Below are positions 36,357 through 48,059 of a stretch of DNA of 64,000 nt, piece after piece. Source of the DNA: Bos javanicus. Lineage: Eukaryota; Chordata; Mammalia; Artiodactyla; Bovidae. The stretch covers positions 31,798,001 to 31,862,000 of the forward strand of contig NC_083882.1 in NCBI RefSeq assembly GCF_032452875.1. Direction: 5' to 3'. Every line of letters begins with the position of its first letter. Position 1 is the stretch's first letter. Under the pieces are notes generated by a model. That model searched no databases. It was given only the letters and a program-made list of their open reading frames with translations, and was not told the DNA's origin. The translations under genes and the position numbers were made by a program.

Positions 36357-36357
36357 A
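36308..36357. repeat. TECTA: (AC)n microsatellite
   Basis: About 21 uninterrupted AC units, then AAACACAC. Long pure dinucleotide runs like this are usually length-polymorphic. It lies 250 bp after exon 6. Confidence 0.97.
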
Positions 36358-38076
36358 TGCACATGTACACCCAAGCTCAGAAGTAACTGGGAACAGAGGT
36401 AAATTTAGTTTCTCATAGACCTAGCTTGAAACAGTGGTAGCCACATGGCCATGCCCTGGAGTTAATGTAAACACAACATACAAACCCATAATTCACTACA
36501 GTCTTTGATTAATAATCCTCACCCCACCCACTCATTCTGTTTGCCAAAGAGCTGTGGCTTCATTCTCAGAGAAACCCCTAAATTGATTGATGTGTCCATA
36601 AGCACTGTCTGTCCAGGCAGCTAGAGTGGGCTGGGTGACTTCTTTAGTGAAACCTGGATGGAAAGTTACAGTAATTGCCCGAATGCTCCTTTAACACAAC
36701 GCCCCCCCACCCCCGACTCCTGCTTGTAATGTGAGAGAACACGGATCTCTATGATTTGGTTTGGTTCGGTTTGGTTCGTTTAACCTATGCAAATGATTCT
36801 CGTCCCCATCCACCTGGATATCAGGATAGGGCACTGACAAAAGACAGAGGAAAAAAGCCACTAGCAATTACTCAATTTGTGGAGGCCCCAGTTTTCATGA
36901 TGTTAATGAAGACCCTGTGGCAGCCGTGCATTTATTCAAGCAGTAATAACCAGGACCACAAGGGGCTGATTGCTGCAACCCCATGGAGTCCTTAATCCCC
37001 AAGCACGAGGTCATCACAGAGATTACAAACCAGAACAGATGCCAACACAGGGAGGTCTTTCTTTTTATTTTAAAATACGTTTTGTAGTTTTAATTGGTGC
37101 AGTGTGGCCAACAAAAGGCAGGACCGAGGAACCAATTTCACTTTTTCTGGCTCTGCCCTTCCTAGGTCTGTGCAGCGTATCAGTGTCATAATTAGAAAAG
37201 TGGGCTATTACTGTGGTTGAAATGCCAATTTGCTTGTTATTTGGTTAGTCTCCCTAGAGACAGGTCTGTAAATCAAATCAAAGGTAAGAATTCAGCTGCG
37301 GAAGTTTGGAATTTTTCCCTTTTAAATTTCTCTTGTGCTGTCGAGCAGGACATTTGTCCTTGCGGATAGATGCTAACATTTCCAGCTAGAAAAATGCTCA
37401 CTAGCTCTCCCCTACTCCCTTGTTTTGTGGGGATCATGTGTACAATATCTGTAGTTGAAAAAGAAAGCTTCATGCTTTATTCCTATTTTCCATTTTGATT
37501 AAAAATTCTTTTCCCCTCACAGTCAGACTCTTTTTTTTTTAAGAAGGAAAGGGGCACCGCCAGTGCTTTCGGGCCCAGCAGCTCTGCTAATTTTGCGTGG
37601 CTGTCTTCCATCGTCCGAGTGGAGGGCACGGATTCCTCAATTTTCTGTAGCGACAGGGAGGTGTGGATGTGAATGTAAATGTTTCAGAAAGAAAAGGTTA
37701 TGTGATTCCAACTGCAAGCGAACAATGGCTCCCTTTTCCTTTTGCCAAATGGCTTCCAAGTGTCTCTGAATACACCTGCTCTGCCGGGGGAGGGCGGCTC
37801 CGTGGATGGCAGAGCCCCCACCCAGGGTGACGTGGGGACAGGCGAGGAGGGGGTGTGAGGCAAGAAGGAGCCTGATTTGCCTGCGAGGCAGCCGACTTCC
37901 AGGCATGCCAGGCCAGCAAACAGATCTTAGGAACGGATCGCCTTTCTCTGTATGCTGGGGTTAGGAACTGGGTTCTGAATATGCATTTTCCCCCTTGGAA
38001 ATGTTCTTAAGTGACAAAATAAACAATTTAGGATTGTATATGTTAATAGGGGGGAAAAAAACACAAAAAAATCCCA

Positions 38077-38340
38077 GCTGCTGTTGCTGCTGCTGCTAAG
38101 TTGCTTCAGTTGTGTCCGACTGTGAGACCCAATAGACGGCTGCCCACCAGGCTTCCCCGTCCCTGGGATTCTCCAAGCAAGAACACTGGAGTGGGTTGCC
38201 ATTTCCTTCTCCAATGCATGAAAGTGAAAAGTGAAAGTGAAGTCGCTTAGTCGTGTCCAACTCTTAGCGACCCCATGGACTGCAGCCTACCAGGCCCCTC
38301 TGTCCATGGGATTTTCCAGGCAAGATTCCTGGAGTGGGAA
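38077..38340 (-). mobile_element. Bov-A2 SINE (dimer)
   Basis: Reverse-oriented dimer with a GCT-rich tail complement, first unit (AAGTTGCTTCAGTTGTGTCC), the linker ATGCATGAAAGTGAAAAGTG and second unit (GTCGCTTAGTCGTGTCCAAC). Confidence 0.92.
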
Positions 38341-38689
38341 AAGCCCAGCTAGCACCCATATATAGAAAATGTCTCCTTCTAGCTAATACTTATCAGTTTT
38401 CATCTTTTTCCCTTGGATAAAACTGCGTAGTTTAGGGTGCATCAGGGAAAAGAGGGCCAATGCCAAATAGCTCAAAGAGATCAGACTCTGAGGTCAGATC
38501 TACTCAAGCCCTGTGCCACCACGCCAGTTGAGAGGCCTCTTTGAACCTCACTATGTCCATCTATAAAATGGGGTCATTGTGTTGTGTCTGGAAGGGAGGG
38601 CTCTTGGCTATAGTTTGGACTTGACTCCCTCTATTTAGCCCCAGACAGAAGCAGCAGGGAACGGTGGAAAGTGGGAGGGTCCTGTCACC

Positions 38690-38845
38690 CACAAATTATG
38701 CAAGCCTCGAACCTCAGTTTCTCCATCTGCAAAGCGGGGAGATTATAAAGACCTTATTAGATTTTTCTGAGGATGAAACAGGACAGCCACATGTGTGACA
38801 GCTGGTACAGAGCCTGGCAAACAGTAGGCACTCAATATACACTTG
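38690..38845 (-). repeat. MIR SINE (degenerate)
   Basis: 'acctcagtttctccatctgcaaagcggggagat' is followed by 'agagcctggcaaacagtaggcactcaatatac', the MIR order. The strand is tentative. Confidence 0.65.
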
Positions 38846-40177
38846 TTCCCATGCTGCCATTCCCACCAAAATTTTTTCTTATTCTAAGACCTGTCCTATG
38901 ACGCTACTTCTCACTCCTCTTCTGGGAGAAATATCGTTCTGGGGGAGGGTTGCCTGGAACACAGGGAGAGGAGGAGACACAAACAGGGAGACTCATCAAC
39001 ATCGGCTCATCGGAAGCTGAGGACTGGGACACCAGGAATGAAATAAGAAGCCATGTGATAGTAAGAGTCCCTAGAGCTCCTACCCTGAGCTCTGTGGGGT
39101 ACAGCATAGGACTCTAACATGTGGTTGAAACTGAGACAAGTATGAGAGAGGAAGCGGGCACAATGACCACTGTGTCAGGAAAAATACCTTGGGCAACAAT
39201 AATGGTCAGCATAGGGACACAGGCGTTCTGAGTAGGACAAGATCAGCTGCAGAGAAAGCAGGGGCCAGTAGCAACATCCAGGCACAGTCCCCGCTCTGTG
39301 GCTTCTGCTCTGAGATGCAACAACGGTCCTTTTTTTAGCAGGAGCTGAGTGAGAGGAGAGGAGGACATTCAGCGAGGGAGGTATTTGGCATTTACAATTA
39401 TACCACCTTGGAGGAGATGTCCCTCCCTACATCTCAGGACAGAACAATACACAATAATCACCCAGCGCTCTTGCTGGCTGACCTCCCTTAGAGCGTGGCT
39501 CTTCTCATCTTTGCAGGCTAACTTGCTACCTGGGAGATAGGGATGAATCAGTCAACTCTAGGGGATTTTTTTTCCTAATTCTAACTCTCATCGGATAGCT
39601 TTCATCTCAAGCCTGTTTTTTTTTTTTTTTGGTCCCCTCCCCCCATTAAATCTTACTAATCTCTGAGGACAGAGAATTGCAATTGGCATTGGCGTGGTAA
39701 ACCTTGGGAGCAACGCTCAGTCAGTTTGTTGTCTCAAATCCTAGACAACCCAGAGAGTAGCGGCAATGGTGGCACTAAAGACCCTGATGTTTTCATGTGC
39801 CAGAAAGCAGGACAGGTCAGGGCAGCCTGGACAAGCAGTTACAGTCAGCCCACCCAGGACTGCTCTAGGACTAACCATCTATTCCAGCCCTCAGAAAGTG
39901 ATGTCCAGAGGTGCCAGGCAGGGCAAGTGTGAGAAAGAAGAAAACAAACTCTATTGAAGGCTTATCAAGCCACTTACTCATGGGATTCACCCTTGATTCT
40001 TTGCCCATTTTTCACCCACCCCCCACACACACCCTGCAAAAAGCCCCAGGCCCTGTGGAGTATCCTCTACCAGCTGGCCCTTCTCCACGTCTGTGGGCAG
40101 GTCAGGCCTTGTCCTCCATTGCCCCCAGCCTCCAACACCAGTTACCTGCCTGATTTCTCTGTTTTTAATCTCCACTT

Positions 40178-40382
40178 GGGCTTCCCACGTGGCTCAATAG
40201 TAAAGAATCCACCTCCAAGAGATGTGGGTTCAATCCCTGGGTTGGGAAGATCCCCTGGAGAAGGAAATGGCAACCCACTCCAGTATTCTTGCCTGGAAAA
40301 TTCCATGGACAGAGGAGCCTGGTGAGCTACAGTCCACAGGGTCGCAAAGAGTAGGACTCAACTGAGCGACTGAGCAAGCACG
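40178..40382 (+). mobile_element. Bov-tA SINE
   Basis: Plus-oriented full-length Bov-tA, from GGGCTTCCCACGTGGCTCAA through GGTTCAATCCCTGGGTTGGG to CAACTGAGCGACTGAGCAAG. Confidence 0.92.
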
Positions 40383-40409
40383 CCATCTCTACCTACTTCC
40401 ATACATCTT

Positions 40410-41145
40410 TCCCACTGGCCAGAATGGACTTCCTCAAACACAAGTCTGACCATGTCATTCCCTTGCTTAAAACTTTTCAGAGCTCTTGCTATCGAAGAGA
40501 AATCCAAGTTGTTTTTTGTTTTAGTGGGGTTTCATTTTGTCCTAAAAACAGACTTTTTTCTGAGATCTGTTCCCAACACAGAAGCCAAAGCAATTCTCCC
40601 AAAACGGAAGTCAGATCTTGTCCATCTTTTGCTCTGCGTGCCCTCTCGGCTTCCTTCAGAGTCACCGCCAGAGTCTTTACAATGGCCAACAAGGCCCTGC
40701 CTGTTCTGGCTGCCCTTATCTCTGTGACCTCACTGACCATGCCCTCTGCTGGCTCTCCACTCCGGCCACATGGCCCATGTGCCCCCAGTGTGCCCAGCAC
40801 GCTCCACCCCAGGGCCTCGCTGTAGTCTCTGCCCAAGCCACTCTCACCCCAGGTAATGGCATGGATTCCTCCTCATCTCAAAGGTCTCCTTCCCTGTGGG
40901 GCCTTCCCTGGCCCTATTTAAAATTGCAAACTCTCTAGCACTTTGGACCCACATTCCCAGCTTTATTTTCCTGCAGAACAGTTTCCTGGTGTTGTTACCT
41001 ATTTTCCTTATTGGTTTTGTTTATTGTTGGTCTCCTGAAGGGAAACAGATGTTTCAAGAAGCACATTTTTGTCCCCAACTCTTAGAACAGAGCTGGACAC
41101 ACAGAAAGGGCTACGTTGTTGACATTTGTTGAATGAATGGACCCT
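40410..41145. repeat. L2 LINE fragment
   Basis: An ancient L2-like stretch: 'gaccatgtcattcccttgcttaaaact', 'caacaaggccctgcctgttctggc', 'ccccagggcctcgctg', and an end reading 'tttgttgaatgaatgga'. It is fragmented by small insertions and has no intact frame. Confidence 0.65.
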
Positions 41146-41467
41146 GCTTGTGTCTCAACCTTCGTCTCCAGCCACCCCTTCCCTCTGCAGTCCAGCAACA
41201 CCCGATGACTATCCTCATATTCACATAGCTCTATCTAACCGTGCAACTTCATTCGCTTGTCCTGGAATTCTCTGACCCCTACTCTTCCTTCAGCCACTTC
41301 TGCTTATCTCAGAAGACTCAGGTCAGACTTGATTGCCCCTAAAAAGCTGATATGAATGCCCCCTCCCCAGGCTGGAACAGTGGTCAGGTACCTTTCTCCC
41401 ACTGGATCACTGCATCACCTATGAATGCATATTTTAACTGGTACATTGATATTTGTGTCTCTCTTCC

Positions 41468-41590
41468 TCAGTAGACCAAGAATTCATCAGGGGCAGGGAC
41501 AATTACTTTTTTTTAAATTCTTTTTCTCAACACCTAACATAGTGCTTGGTACCTAGTAGGTGTTCAAATTTGTTGTGTTGAATGATGACG
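41468..41590. repeat. L2 LINE 3' end fragment
   Basis: 'caggggcagggacaatta', 'cacctaacatagtgcttggtacctagtaggtgttca' and 'gtgttgaatgatga' match the L2 3'-end pattern. Confidence 0.65.
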
Positions 41591-41853
41591 TGACAAAGTC
41601 CTGGTATCAGGAAGTGACAGGGTGAAATACTCAGAGAATAACACCAAGGCAGCCTCAAAGCTTGATGGTGTGGGATGGTTTATAGTGCCCCTGCCTGCTG
41701 GGAGGAGTGTCCAGGGGTGCCAAGGGCAGCGCGGGGATCATGGAAAGTATGTGACTTGAGCTGAGACTTAAAGAATGGATTTCGAGGAGAAAAGAGGAAA
41801 AGCCAGGTAACTAGTCTTTCGAGAAAAGACTTGAAGCTGGCCTGAGAGCCAGG

Positions 41854-42069
41854 CTTCCCAGGGGGTGCAGTCGTAAAGAATCTGCCTGCCCATGCAGGAG
41901 ATACAGGAGACATGGGTTTGATCCCTGGGTCTGGAAGATCCCCTGGAGGAGGAAATGGCAACCCACTCCAGTATTCTTGCCTGGAAAATCCCATGGACAG
42001 AGGAGCCTGGTGGGCTAGAGTCCACGGGGTTGCGAAGAGTTGGACGTGACTGAGCATGCACACATGCCT
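41854..42069 (+). mobile_element. Bov-tA SINE with target-site duplication
   Basis: Plus-oriented full-length Bov-tA whose head is slightly altered (CTTCCCAGGGGGTGCAGTCG). A perfect 11-bp duplication TGAGAGCCAGG flanks it at 41843-41853 and 42070-42080. It lies about 280 bp before exon 7. Confidence 0.92.
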
Positions 42070-42351
42070 TGAGAGCCAGGCAGGAAGTGTTGACCACCAC
42101 CTGGTCCCCAGAGGGGTCTAGAGTGGCACTAAGCAATGCATATCTGTCACAACTCAAATGCCAGCCTGCTCTCAAGGGTCCCGGGGGCCTCTGCCTTCCT
42201 GGAAGGCAAGCCCCGCCCTCCGGTGCCTGAGCAGCTTTGGGGCCACGCACTCTGGGTCACTGAGTTGCTCCTCCTCCTTTTCCTAACCTCGGCTGGACCC
42301 GCTACCCTGGCCTCTGCTCACCTGCCTTTTCACTATTGCTGTTGTTGGCAG

Positions 42352-42922
42352 GTTAATGACCTAGTGGCTTCTTTGCCCGTCACCTTAGAATTGGGGGCGG
42401 TGAAAATCTACCAGAGTGGCATGTCTACTGCCGTGGAAACGGATTTTGGGCTCTTAGTGACATTTGACGGCCAGCACTACGCCTCCATCTCCATCCCAGG
42501 CTCCTACATCAATTCCACGTGCGGACTCTGCGGGAACTACAACAAAAACCCTCTGGATGACTTCCTGCGCCCTGACGGCAGGCCGGCCATGTCAGTCCTG
42601 GACCTGGGAGAGAGCTGGCGGGTCTACCACACGGAGTGGAAGTGCGACTCGGGCTGCGTGGACAACTGCACTCAGTGTGACACGGCCACCGAGGCCCTCT
42701 ACTTCGGTCCCGACTACTGTGGCTTCCTCAACAGGACGGACGGTCCCCTGTGGGAGTGTGGCACTGTTATGGACCCCACGGCCTTCATGCACAGCTGCGT
42801 GTATGACTTGTGCAGTGTGAGGGACAACGGGACCCTCCTGTGTCAGGCCATCCAGGCCTATGCCCTTGTGTGCCAAGGCTTGGGCATTCCGATTGGAGAC
42901 TGGCGCATCCAGACTGGGTGTG
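42352..42922 (+). CDS. TECTA: TECTA coding exon 7 (rest of VWD1, C8 domain)
   Basis: It encodes residues 402-591 and the first base of codon 592 (571 nt, phase 0 to phase 1). VWD1 is completed by the vicinal-cysteine motif C458-G-L-C461 followed by GNYN, which in this family is linked to disulfide exchange and multimer formation. The C8 domain follows (CTQCDTATEALYFGPDYCGF to the ALVCQGLGIPI region) with its spaced cysteines. Sequons include NST, NCT, NRT and NGT. The acceptor is TTGTTGGCAG and the donor TGTG|GTAAGC. The upstream ATG-initiated frame from 42136 is only open intron sequence in the same frame. Confidence 0.95.
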
Positions 42923-44865
42923 GTAAGCTGGCATCCCGTCCACACGGAAAGCCGCTCGTATGCAGGGGGGCTGGGAGAGGGTTTCCAGGCTCCTCAGAGA
43001 GCTCCCTGTTAAGACACATTACCTGAGGGTCAGGGTGAGGTTGAAGTATCACAAATGATAAAGAATGAACTATAAAAGGATCTTGACCTTTCTCCCCAGC
43101 CAAAATGGTGATCAGAAAACAAGAAACCACTAATGAGCATCTGTGGTCTGGAGACATGGAATGTGTGGCCAGAGTAGGGCCATTAACAGTGGTGGCCAAG
43201 CCAAGGTTGAGGGGGGCGGTCCAAGCTGGAGGTGTCTATCTCTGAGGCCATTGCGGAAATGTGGACGCTGGCCTGGGGAATCAAGACCAGATTTTGGGAA
43301 AAGTATTCACCATCCAGATATTTATATAGAACCCATGGCATTTTTGTCCTTGGGTCTTTCTTCTTCACTTGCAGTCCCTCCAGGTTCTATGACTCCTGCT
43401 TTGGAGCATTTCAGCTGGTCAGAGAAGGGGCAGTAGACAGGGCAGGTAGAGGCTTTCTAAAATGCTGGGTGGTGAGGAAAAGCCCCAGTAGTGTGGGAAA
43501 CCCACCTGTCCCCTTGGAATTACACTTTTGGATTGAATGTTTGGAACCATGTAGCTGTTTTATGGTTTCCTCCTATGCAACTTTCTCTCCATAACTACTC
43601 TTCCAAGTAATATAAATGTTAAAAACCAGCAAACAGAAAAGCCAAATCACCTGTTGGAATTTTGTTTCTTTCCTGGTCTTTGGTTTTCTCCACAAGAGTA
43701 AACAGAAAATTATACCCCATGCATTTGAGAGCGCAGTGGAGGTGAGATTTTTGAAGTTTCTTTCAGTTCCAAGGCCAGAGGGCAATTTTTTTCCTATCAG
43801 TTTAAATTGGCTTCATAGAAATTAATATGCATCAGAATCAATTCTTTCAGAATTAATCAAGCTATTAAAAGACAATATATTTTTGTTTTTTATTTTTTTG
43901 CTGTGGGGACTGGCCAGCCTCTATCATGCCTGAAATATCCAAATGCTGATTCAAGCTACAACTGACTATGACTTCTCTTTAATCCTTGTATAATCTAAGA
44001 GCATCCAGTTGCCTAAATTTTTGCCTATCATGGCTAATTTTTTCTAGTGGTACTGCTTTCCTACCCTCCACATTACTCTCTCTCTCTCTCTTTCACTTCA
44101 GTGGGATGAATTAGATTTAATTCAGAGAACTAGTCTACCAGGCTCTTGAGCACCCGCCTGTAGGATTCAACCAGACCCAAACCAGACTCAGATGTTTTTA
44201 AAATAAGAACTGAATGCTTCCAAGGCAAAAAGGGGCTTTGGAAGGCATCTAGTTCCAATCCAGTCTCCTGGGGGAACGGGCACACAGGTTCTTTTCAGAT
44301 AGCCAAGGTTCTTTCTTATTTTTCAAATCCCAGAGAGTTCATTTTCCGTCTCCTTTGGTCCCTGTTCGAAAATTCACTTTTTCAAATTCCTCCTCTAAGA
44401 GTTACCTTTTTCATTTCTCCTGCAAGTTGGATGTATTTCCTTCTAAGAATGGGGCATGCTCTTTAAAATCAGACCAACTTATACGCCCATCAGATGAATA
44501 TCTTAAACCATCTCCCTGGTTGTAGATCACTCAATACTAAACCTGTATTGAATAATTGGTGAAATCTAGTTAGGATAGTAACCTGAAGTTTTCTTCCAGT
44601 CTTTCTTCCATCTTTCTTCCAAGATGATCAAATGAGGTTCTAACCCTTCTCGCTGCTCAGTAGTTATTACCAAAGGATTTGAGCTCCTCACTATAGACAC
44701 AATCTCAGTCTCCCTTCCCCTAGCCAGTGCCGGCTAGACTCTCCTCCAGGAACCAACTGGTCCAGAAGGGGCGTTCTTCCTCCAGGCAACCCCCCTCGCC
44801 CCCCACCCTCCGGTTAGCTCCCGGGTCATTCACCTTGTCACACTCTCTCCTCTCCCCTACGTCAG
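42923..44865 (+). other. TECTA: TECTA intron 7 (phase 1)
   Basis: A 1.9-kb intron with no recognisable young SINE or LINE, only a short (TC)n run near 44079-44092. It ends in a pyrimidine-rich tract and GTCAG. Confidence 0.85.
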
Positions 44866-45458
44866 TGTCCACCGTGCAGTGCCCGAGCTTCAGCCACTAC
44901 TCCGTGTGCACCAGCAGCTGCCCAGACACGTGCTCGGATCTGACGGCCTCGCAGAACTGCGTCACGCCCTGCACGGAGGGCTGCGAATGCAACGAAGGCT
45001 TTGTCCTCAGCACCAGCCAGTGCGTCCCGCTGCACAAGTGTGGCTGTGACTTCGACGGCCACTACTATGCCATGGGCGAGTTCTTCTGGGCCACGGCTAA
45101 CTGCACTGTACAGTGCCTGTGCGAGGAGGGCGGCGACGTGTACTGCTTCAACAAGACGTGCCGTGGCGGGGAGGTGTGCGCCGTGGAGGACGGCTATCAG
45201 GGCTGCTTCCCCAAGCGGGAGACCGTGTGCCTGCTCAGCCAGAGCCAGGTACTGCACACCTTCGACGGCGCCGCCTACGCCTTCCCCGCCGAGTTCTCCT
45301 ACACGCTCCTCAAGACCTGCCCCGAGCGGCCGGAGTACTTGGAAATCGACATCAACAAGAAGAAGCCCGAGGCGGGGCCCGCCTGGCTGCGCGGTGTCCG
45401 GATCCTGGTGGCCGACCAAGAGGTCAAGATAGGAGGCATTGGGGCTTCGGAGGTCAAG
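44866..45458 (+). CDS. TECTA: TECTA coding exon 8 (TIL1 and first half of VWD2)
   Basis: It encodes residues 592-789 (593 nt, phase 1 to phase 0). The trypsin-inhibitor-like cysteine-rich domain TIL1 starts at VQCPSFSHYSVCTSSCPDTC and ends near CVPLHKCGC. A VWC-like cysteine segment (CLCEEGGDVYCFNKTC) then leads into VWD2, which opens with CLLSQSQVLHTFDG. This VWD lacks the usual G-D/E-P-H preceding the TFDG; it has Q-V-L-H. The exon is GC- and CpG-rich, and this opens long but meaningless frames on the other strand. The donor is AAG|GTAAGA. Confidence 0.95.
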
Positions 45459-45669
45459 GTAAGACTCCTGTGGCCTTGGAGAGTTTTCTGATGAGTCCCG
45501 CGGTGGAGCCGTGTTCTTCGGGCTTGCCTCGAGGCCTCTGACCGTGAGCGGATTCTAGGACCGCAATGACTCTGAAATGGGAGAGCTTTCTGACTGTCAA
45601 CTCCAAGTATGCATCGAGTGGAGACATGGAGTGAAGCTGGGATTCCTCAGATGAGAGGAGGACCAGCTC

Positions 45670-45895
45670 CCCAGAATAGCAAATACTTACAGGACGCCTA
45701 CTATGTGCCAAGCACTATCCTAAGCAGTATGGCATTTCATCCTAGGCTGTAGATAACTATTCTCATTTTACAGATGAGAAAACTGACACACAGAAAGGTT
45801 AAGTGACTTCCCCAAAGACACACAGCCCTAAAATGAGATTCAAGGCTGGGTCAGCTGGCTCCAGAGTCTGTGCTCTTTACCCTGTACTATGTTGG
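45670..45895 (+). repeat. MIR SINE
   Basis: A relatively well-kept MIR: 'ctactatgtgccaagcactatcctaag', 'cattttacagatgagaaaactgacacacagaaaggttaagtgacttcccc', 'tccagagtctgtgctcttta'. Confidence 0.85.
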
Positions 45896-46500
45896 ATCTT
45901 CTATTTATAGATGGAAATTGATGTGACACTAGGGTGCCTGCCAGGGTGCCTCCCGTCCCTCTGTTCTGGTCTAAAATACCCAATACTACACATACAGGCT
46001 CATAGATAATTAGTTCTAGAAGGAATTTTTGGAAATCATCTAGTGCAACTCCTCATTTTCATAGGAGAATCCCCAAAAGGCTAAGTGAGGGCCCTGGGCC
46101 TGACACTTGGGTGGTGGCAGAACTGAGATGAGGGAGGGTGGGGCGGTTCACCCTCCTTCCAGTGGTACATGCATTTCATAATATCACACGACATCTAATC
46201 TAGAAAGCAAAAGTCAATGCAGTAAATAAAACATCCATCCACAAACTGAAAGGGCTGTGTTTTTATACCCACTGACATGCTGGCAGAAATTAATTTATTG
46301 AACTAGTGTTAGGTAGATAGGCAGATGGACAGCTGGATAATTAGATATATATACTGTGTGCTTCCAAGGGGCTGAGACCCAGGAAGAGTAAGATTTGAAG
46401 AGGGAGGAAGGGAGAGGAAGGAGGTAGGAGGCCTGGGACAGGTAAGTCACATATGTACAATGCTGCTGCTCACACTTCAGTGTTTGGAACTAGCTCAGGG

Positions 46501-46530
46501 TCTCTCTCTCTCACACACACACACACACAA
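46501..46530. repeat. (TC)n(AC)n microsatellite
   Basis: A short compound dinucleotide repeat in intron 8. Confidence 0.9.
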
Positions 46531-46746
46531 ACAGCAAATGTGTGGGATCAGAGGAGCCTGGAAAAAAAGCAGCAAAGATGCCCATGAAAAAACAGTTGAC
46601 GTCTGTGTGGTTTCCACACACTATCAGCTTCTCGACATTTTTCCAAGGGCTAGTCATGGGGCAGAACCACATCTTTATTCACAGCCTAGGAAACTGTGGG
46701 CACTCTGTGCATATCTGGGATGAATGACAGTGATTTAACTTTTCAG

Positions 46747-47320
46747 GTGAATGGTCAGGAAGTGGAACTGCCTTTTTTCCATCCTTCGGGGAAGCTGGAA
46801 ATCTATCGAAACAAAAACAGCACGACGGTGGAGTCCAGGGGTGTGCTGACCGTGCAGTACTCAGACGTGGGTCTGCTCTACATCCGACTCTCCACGGCCT
46901 ACTTTAACTGCACTGGGGGGTTGTGTGGCTTCTTCAATGCCAATGCCAGCGACGAGTTCTGTCTCCCCACTGGCAAGTGCACGGACAACCTGGCGGTGTT
47001 CCTGGAGAGCTGGACCACTTTCGAGGAGATCTGCAATGGGGAGTGCGGGGACCTGCTGAAGGCCTGCAACAACGACTCGGAGCTGCTGAAGTTCTACCGC
47101 AGCCGTTCCAGGTGCGGCATCATCAACGACCCCTCCAACAGCTCCTTCCTGGAGTGTCACAGTGTGGTCAACGTCACCGCTTACTACCGCACCTGCCTCT
47201 TCCGCCTGTGTCAGAGTGGGGGCAATGAGTCAGAGCTGTGTGACTCCGTGGCCCGGTACGCAAGTGCCTGCAAGAACGCCGATGTGGAGGTGGGCCCCTG
47301 GAGAACCCACGACTTCTGCC
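46747..47320 (+). CDS. TECTA: TECTA coding exon 9 (rest of VWD2, C8 domain)
   Basis: It encodes residues 790-980 and the first base of codon 981 (574 nt, phase 0 to phase 1), from VNGQEVELPFFHPSGKLEIY to WRTHDFC. The vicinal-cysteine motif of VWD2 is altered: C844-T-G-G-L-C849 instead of the C-G-L-C seen in VWD1, so the two cysteines are spaced by four residues. A C8 domain follows. N-glycosylation sequons are dense: NST, NCT, NAS, NDS, NSS, NVT and NES. The acceptor is TTTTCAG and the donor CC|GTGAGT. Length and phases mirror exon 7, in line with duplication of a module. Confidence 0.95.
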
Positions 47321-48059
47321 GTGAGTTGGGGCTGCGTTATTGGGGAGGCCAGCCGGATGATGGGCGGGGCAAGAGCTGAGACATCCCAGTGGATCGTCTT
47401 CTCTTCCTGGTGGAATCCCACACTCAAGGACAATCTAATTACCTTGTAGACTTTCCCTGGGTGTCCTCTGGAAGGCCTGTCCCCCAAGACCAGACCGTTT
47501 CTCACCTTTATTTTTGTTTCTCATCACACAGTCCCTCTTCGCTGTAGAACAGTTAGCTCTTGACCCTTGGTTTTATCTAGTGGAGGAGACACATCATGTC
47601 AAAGCACCAGAAATCTTTGTGACAGCTCACTGGGTGCCTTCTCTCTTGGCAGCAGGACCCCATTCATTTCAACAGAATGTGATCAGTCATAGTACCTTCT
47701 CCTGAGTAGAGATTAGCCCTATTCACAAGGACAACTTGACAATGGTTATGAAGAGCCCCATGTAGCTGGTTTTTCATTTTGTCCACAGAATATTTCACCC
47801 CTCTTGGCACTACTGGTAGTAATGAGAATAATTGCTGGGAAGAGGAGATAGAGAACCTCCTCAGCTAGGGGAGAGCCCAGAGGGAGGAGTAAGTGGGAAG
47901 GTAGAAGGACGGGTGGCTGAGGAGGTGGGACCCAGGCCTGGAACCAGGACTGACCCATCTGGACTGCATCTCCATATCTCTTCCCTACCAAGAAGGTCAG
48001 ACCTCACCAAGACCAGCTCCACCATTGAGAATTCCTTCCCTCACGTCTGATTCTCTCTC

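Larger units (their letters stand above)
36056..42351 (+). other. TECTA: TECTA intron 6 (phase 0)
   Basis: A 6.3-kb intron separating the two halves of VWD1. It holds a perfect CA microsatellite, a Bov-A2 dimer, two Bov-tA copies, a MIR and two L2 fragments. The stretches 36360-38076 and 38846-40177 show no recognisable repeat or gene apart from short homopolymer runs. Confidence 0.85.
45459..46746 (+). other. TECTA: TECTA intron 8 (phase 0)
   Basis: A 1.3-kb intron between the halves of VWD2. It contains a MIR (45670-45895) and a small TC/AC microsatellite (46501-46530). Confidence 0.88.

Noticed and set aside
42136..42351. ATG-started extension of the exon 7 reading frame
   Set aside because: The frame is open upstream by chance. 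The AG at 42350-42351 after a T-rich tract and the match of the spliced protein to alpha-tectorin place the exon start at 42352.
44862..45419. 185-residue antisense open frame
   Set aside because: It is the mirror of TECTA exon 8. High GC removes stop codons from the opposite strand, and the predicted peptide has no family resemblance.
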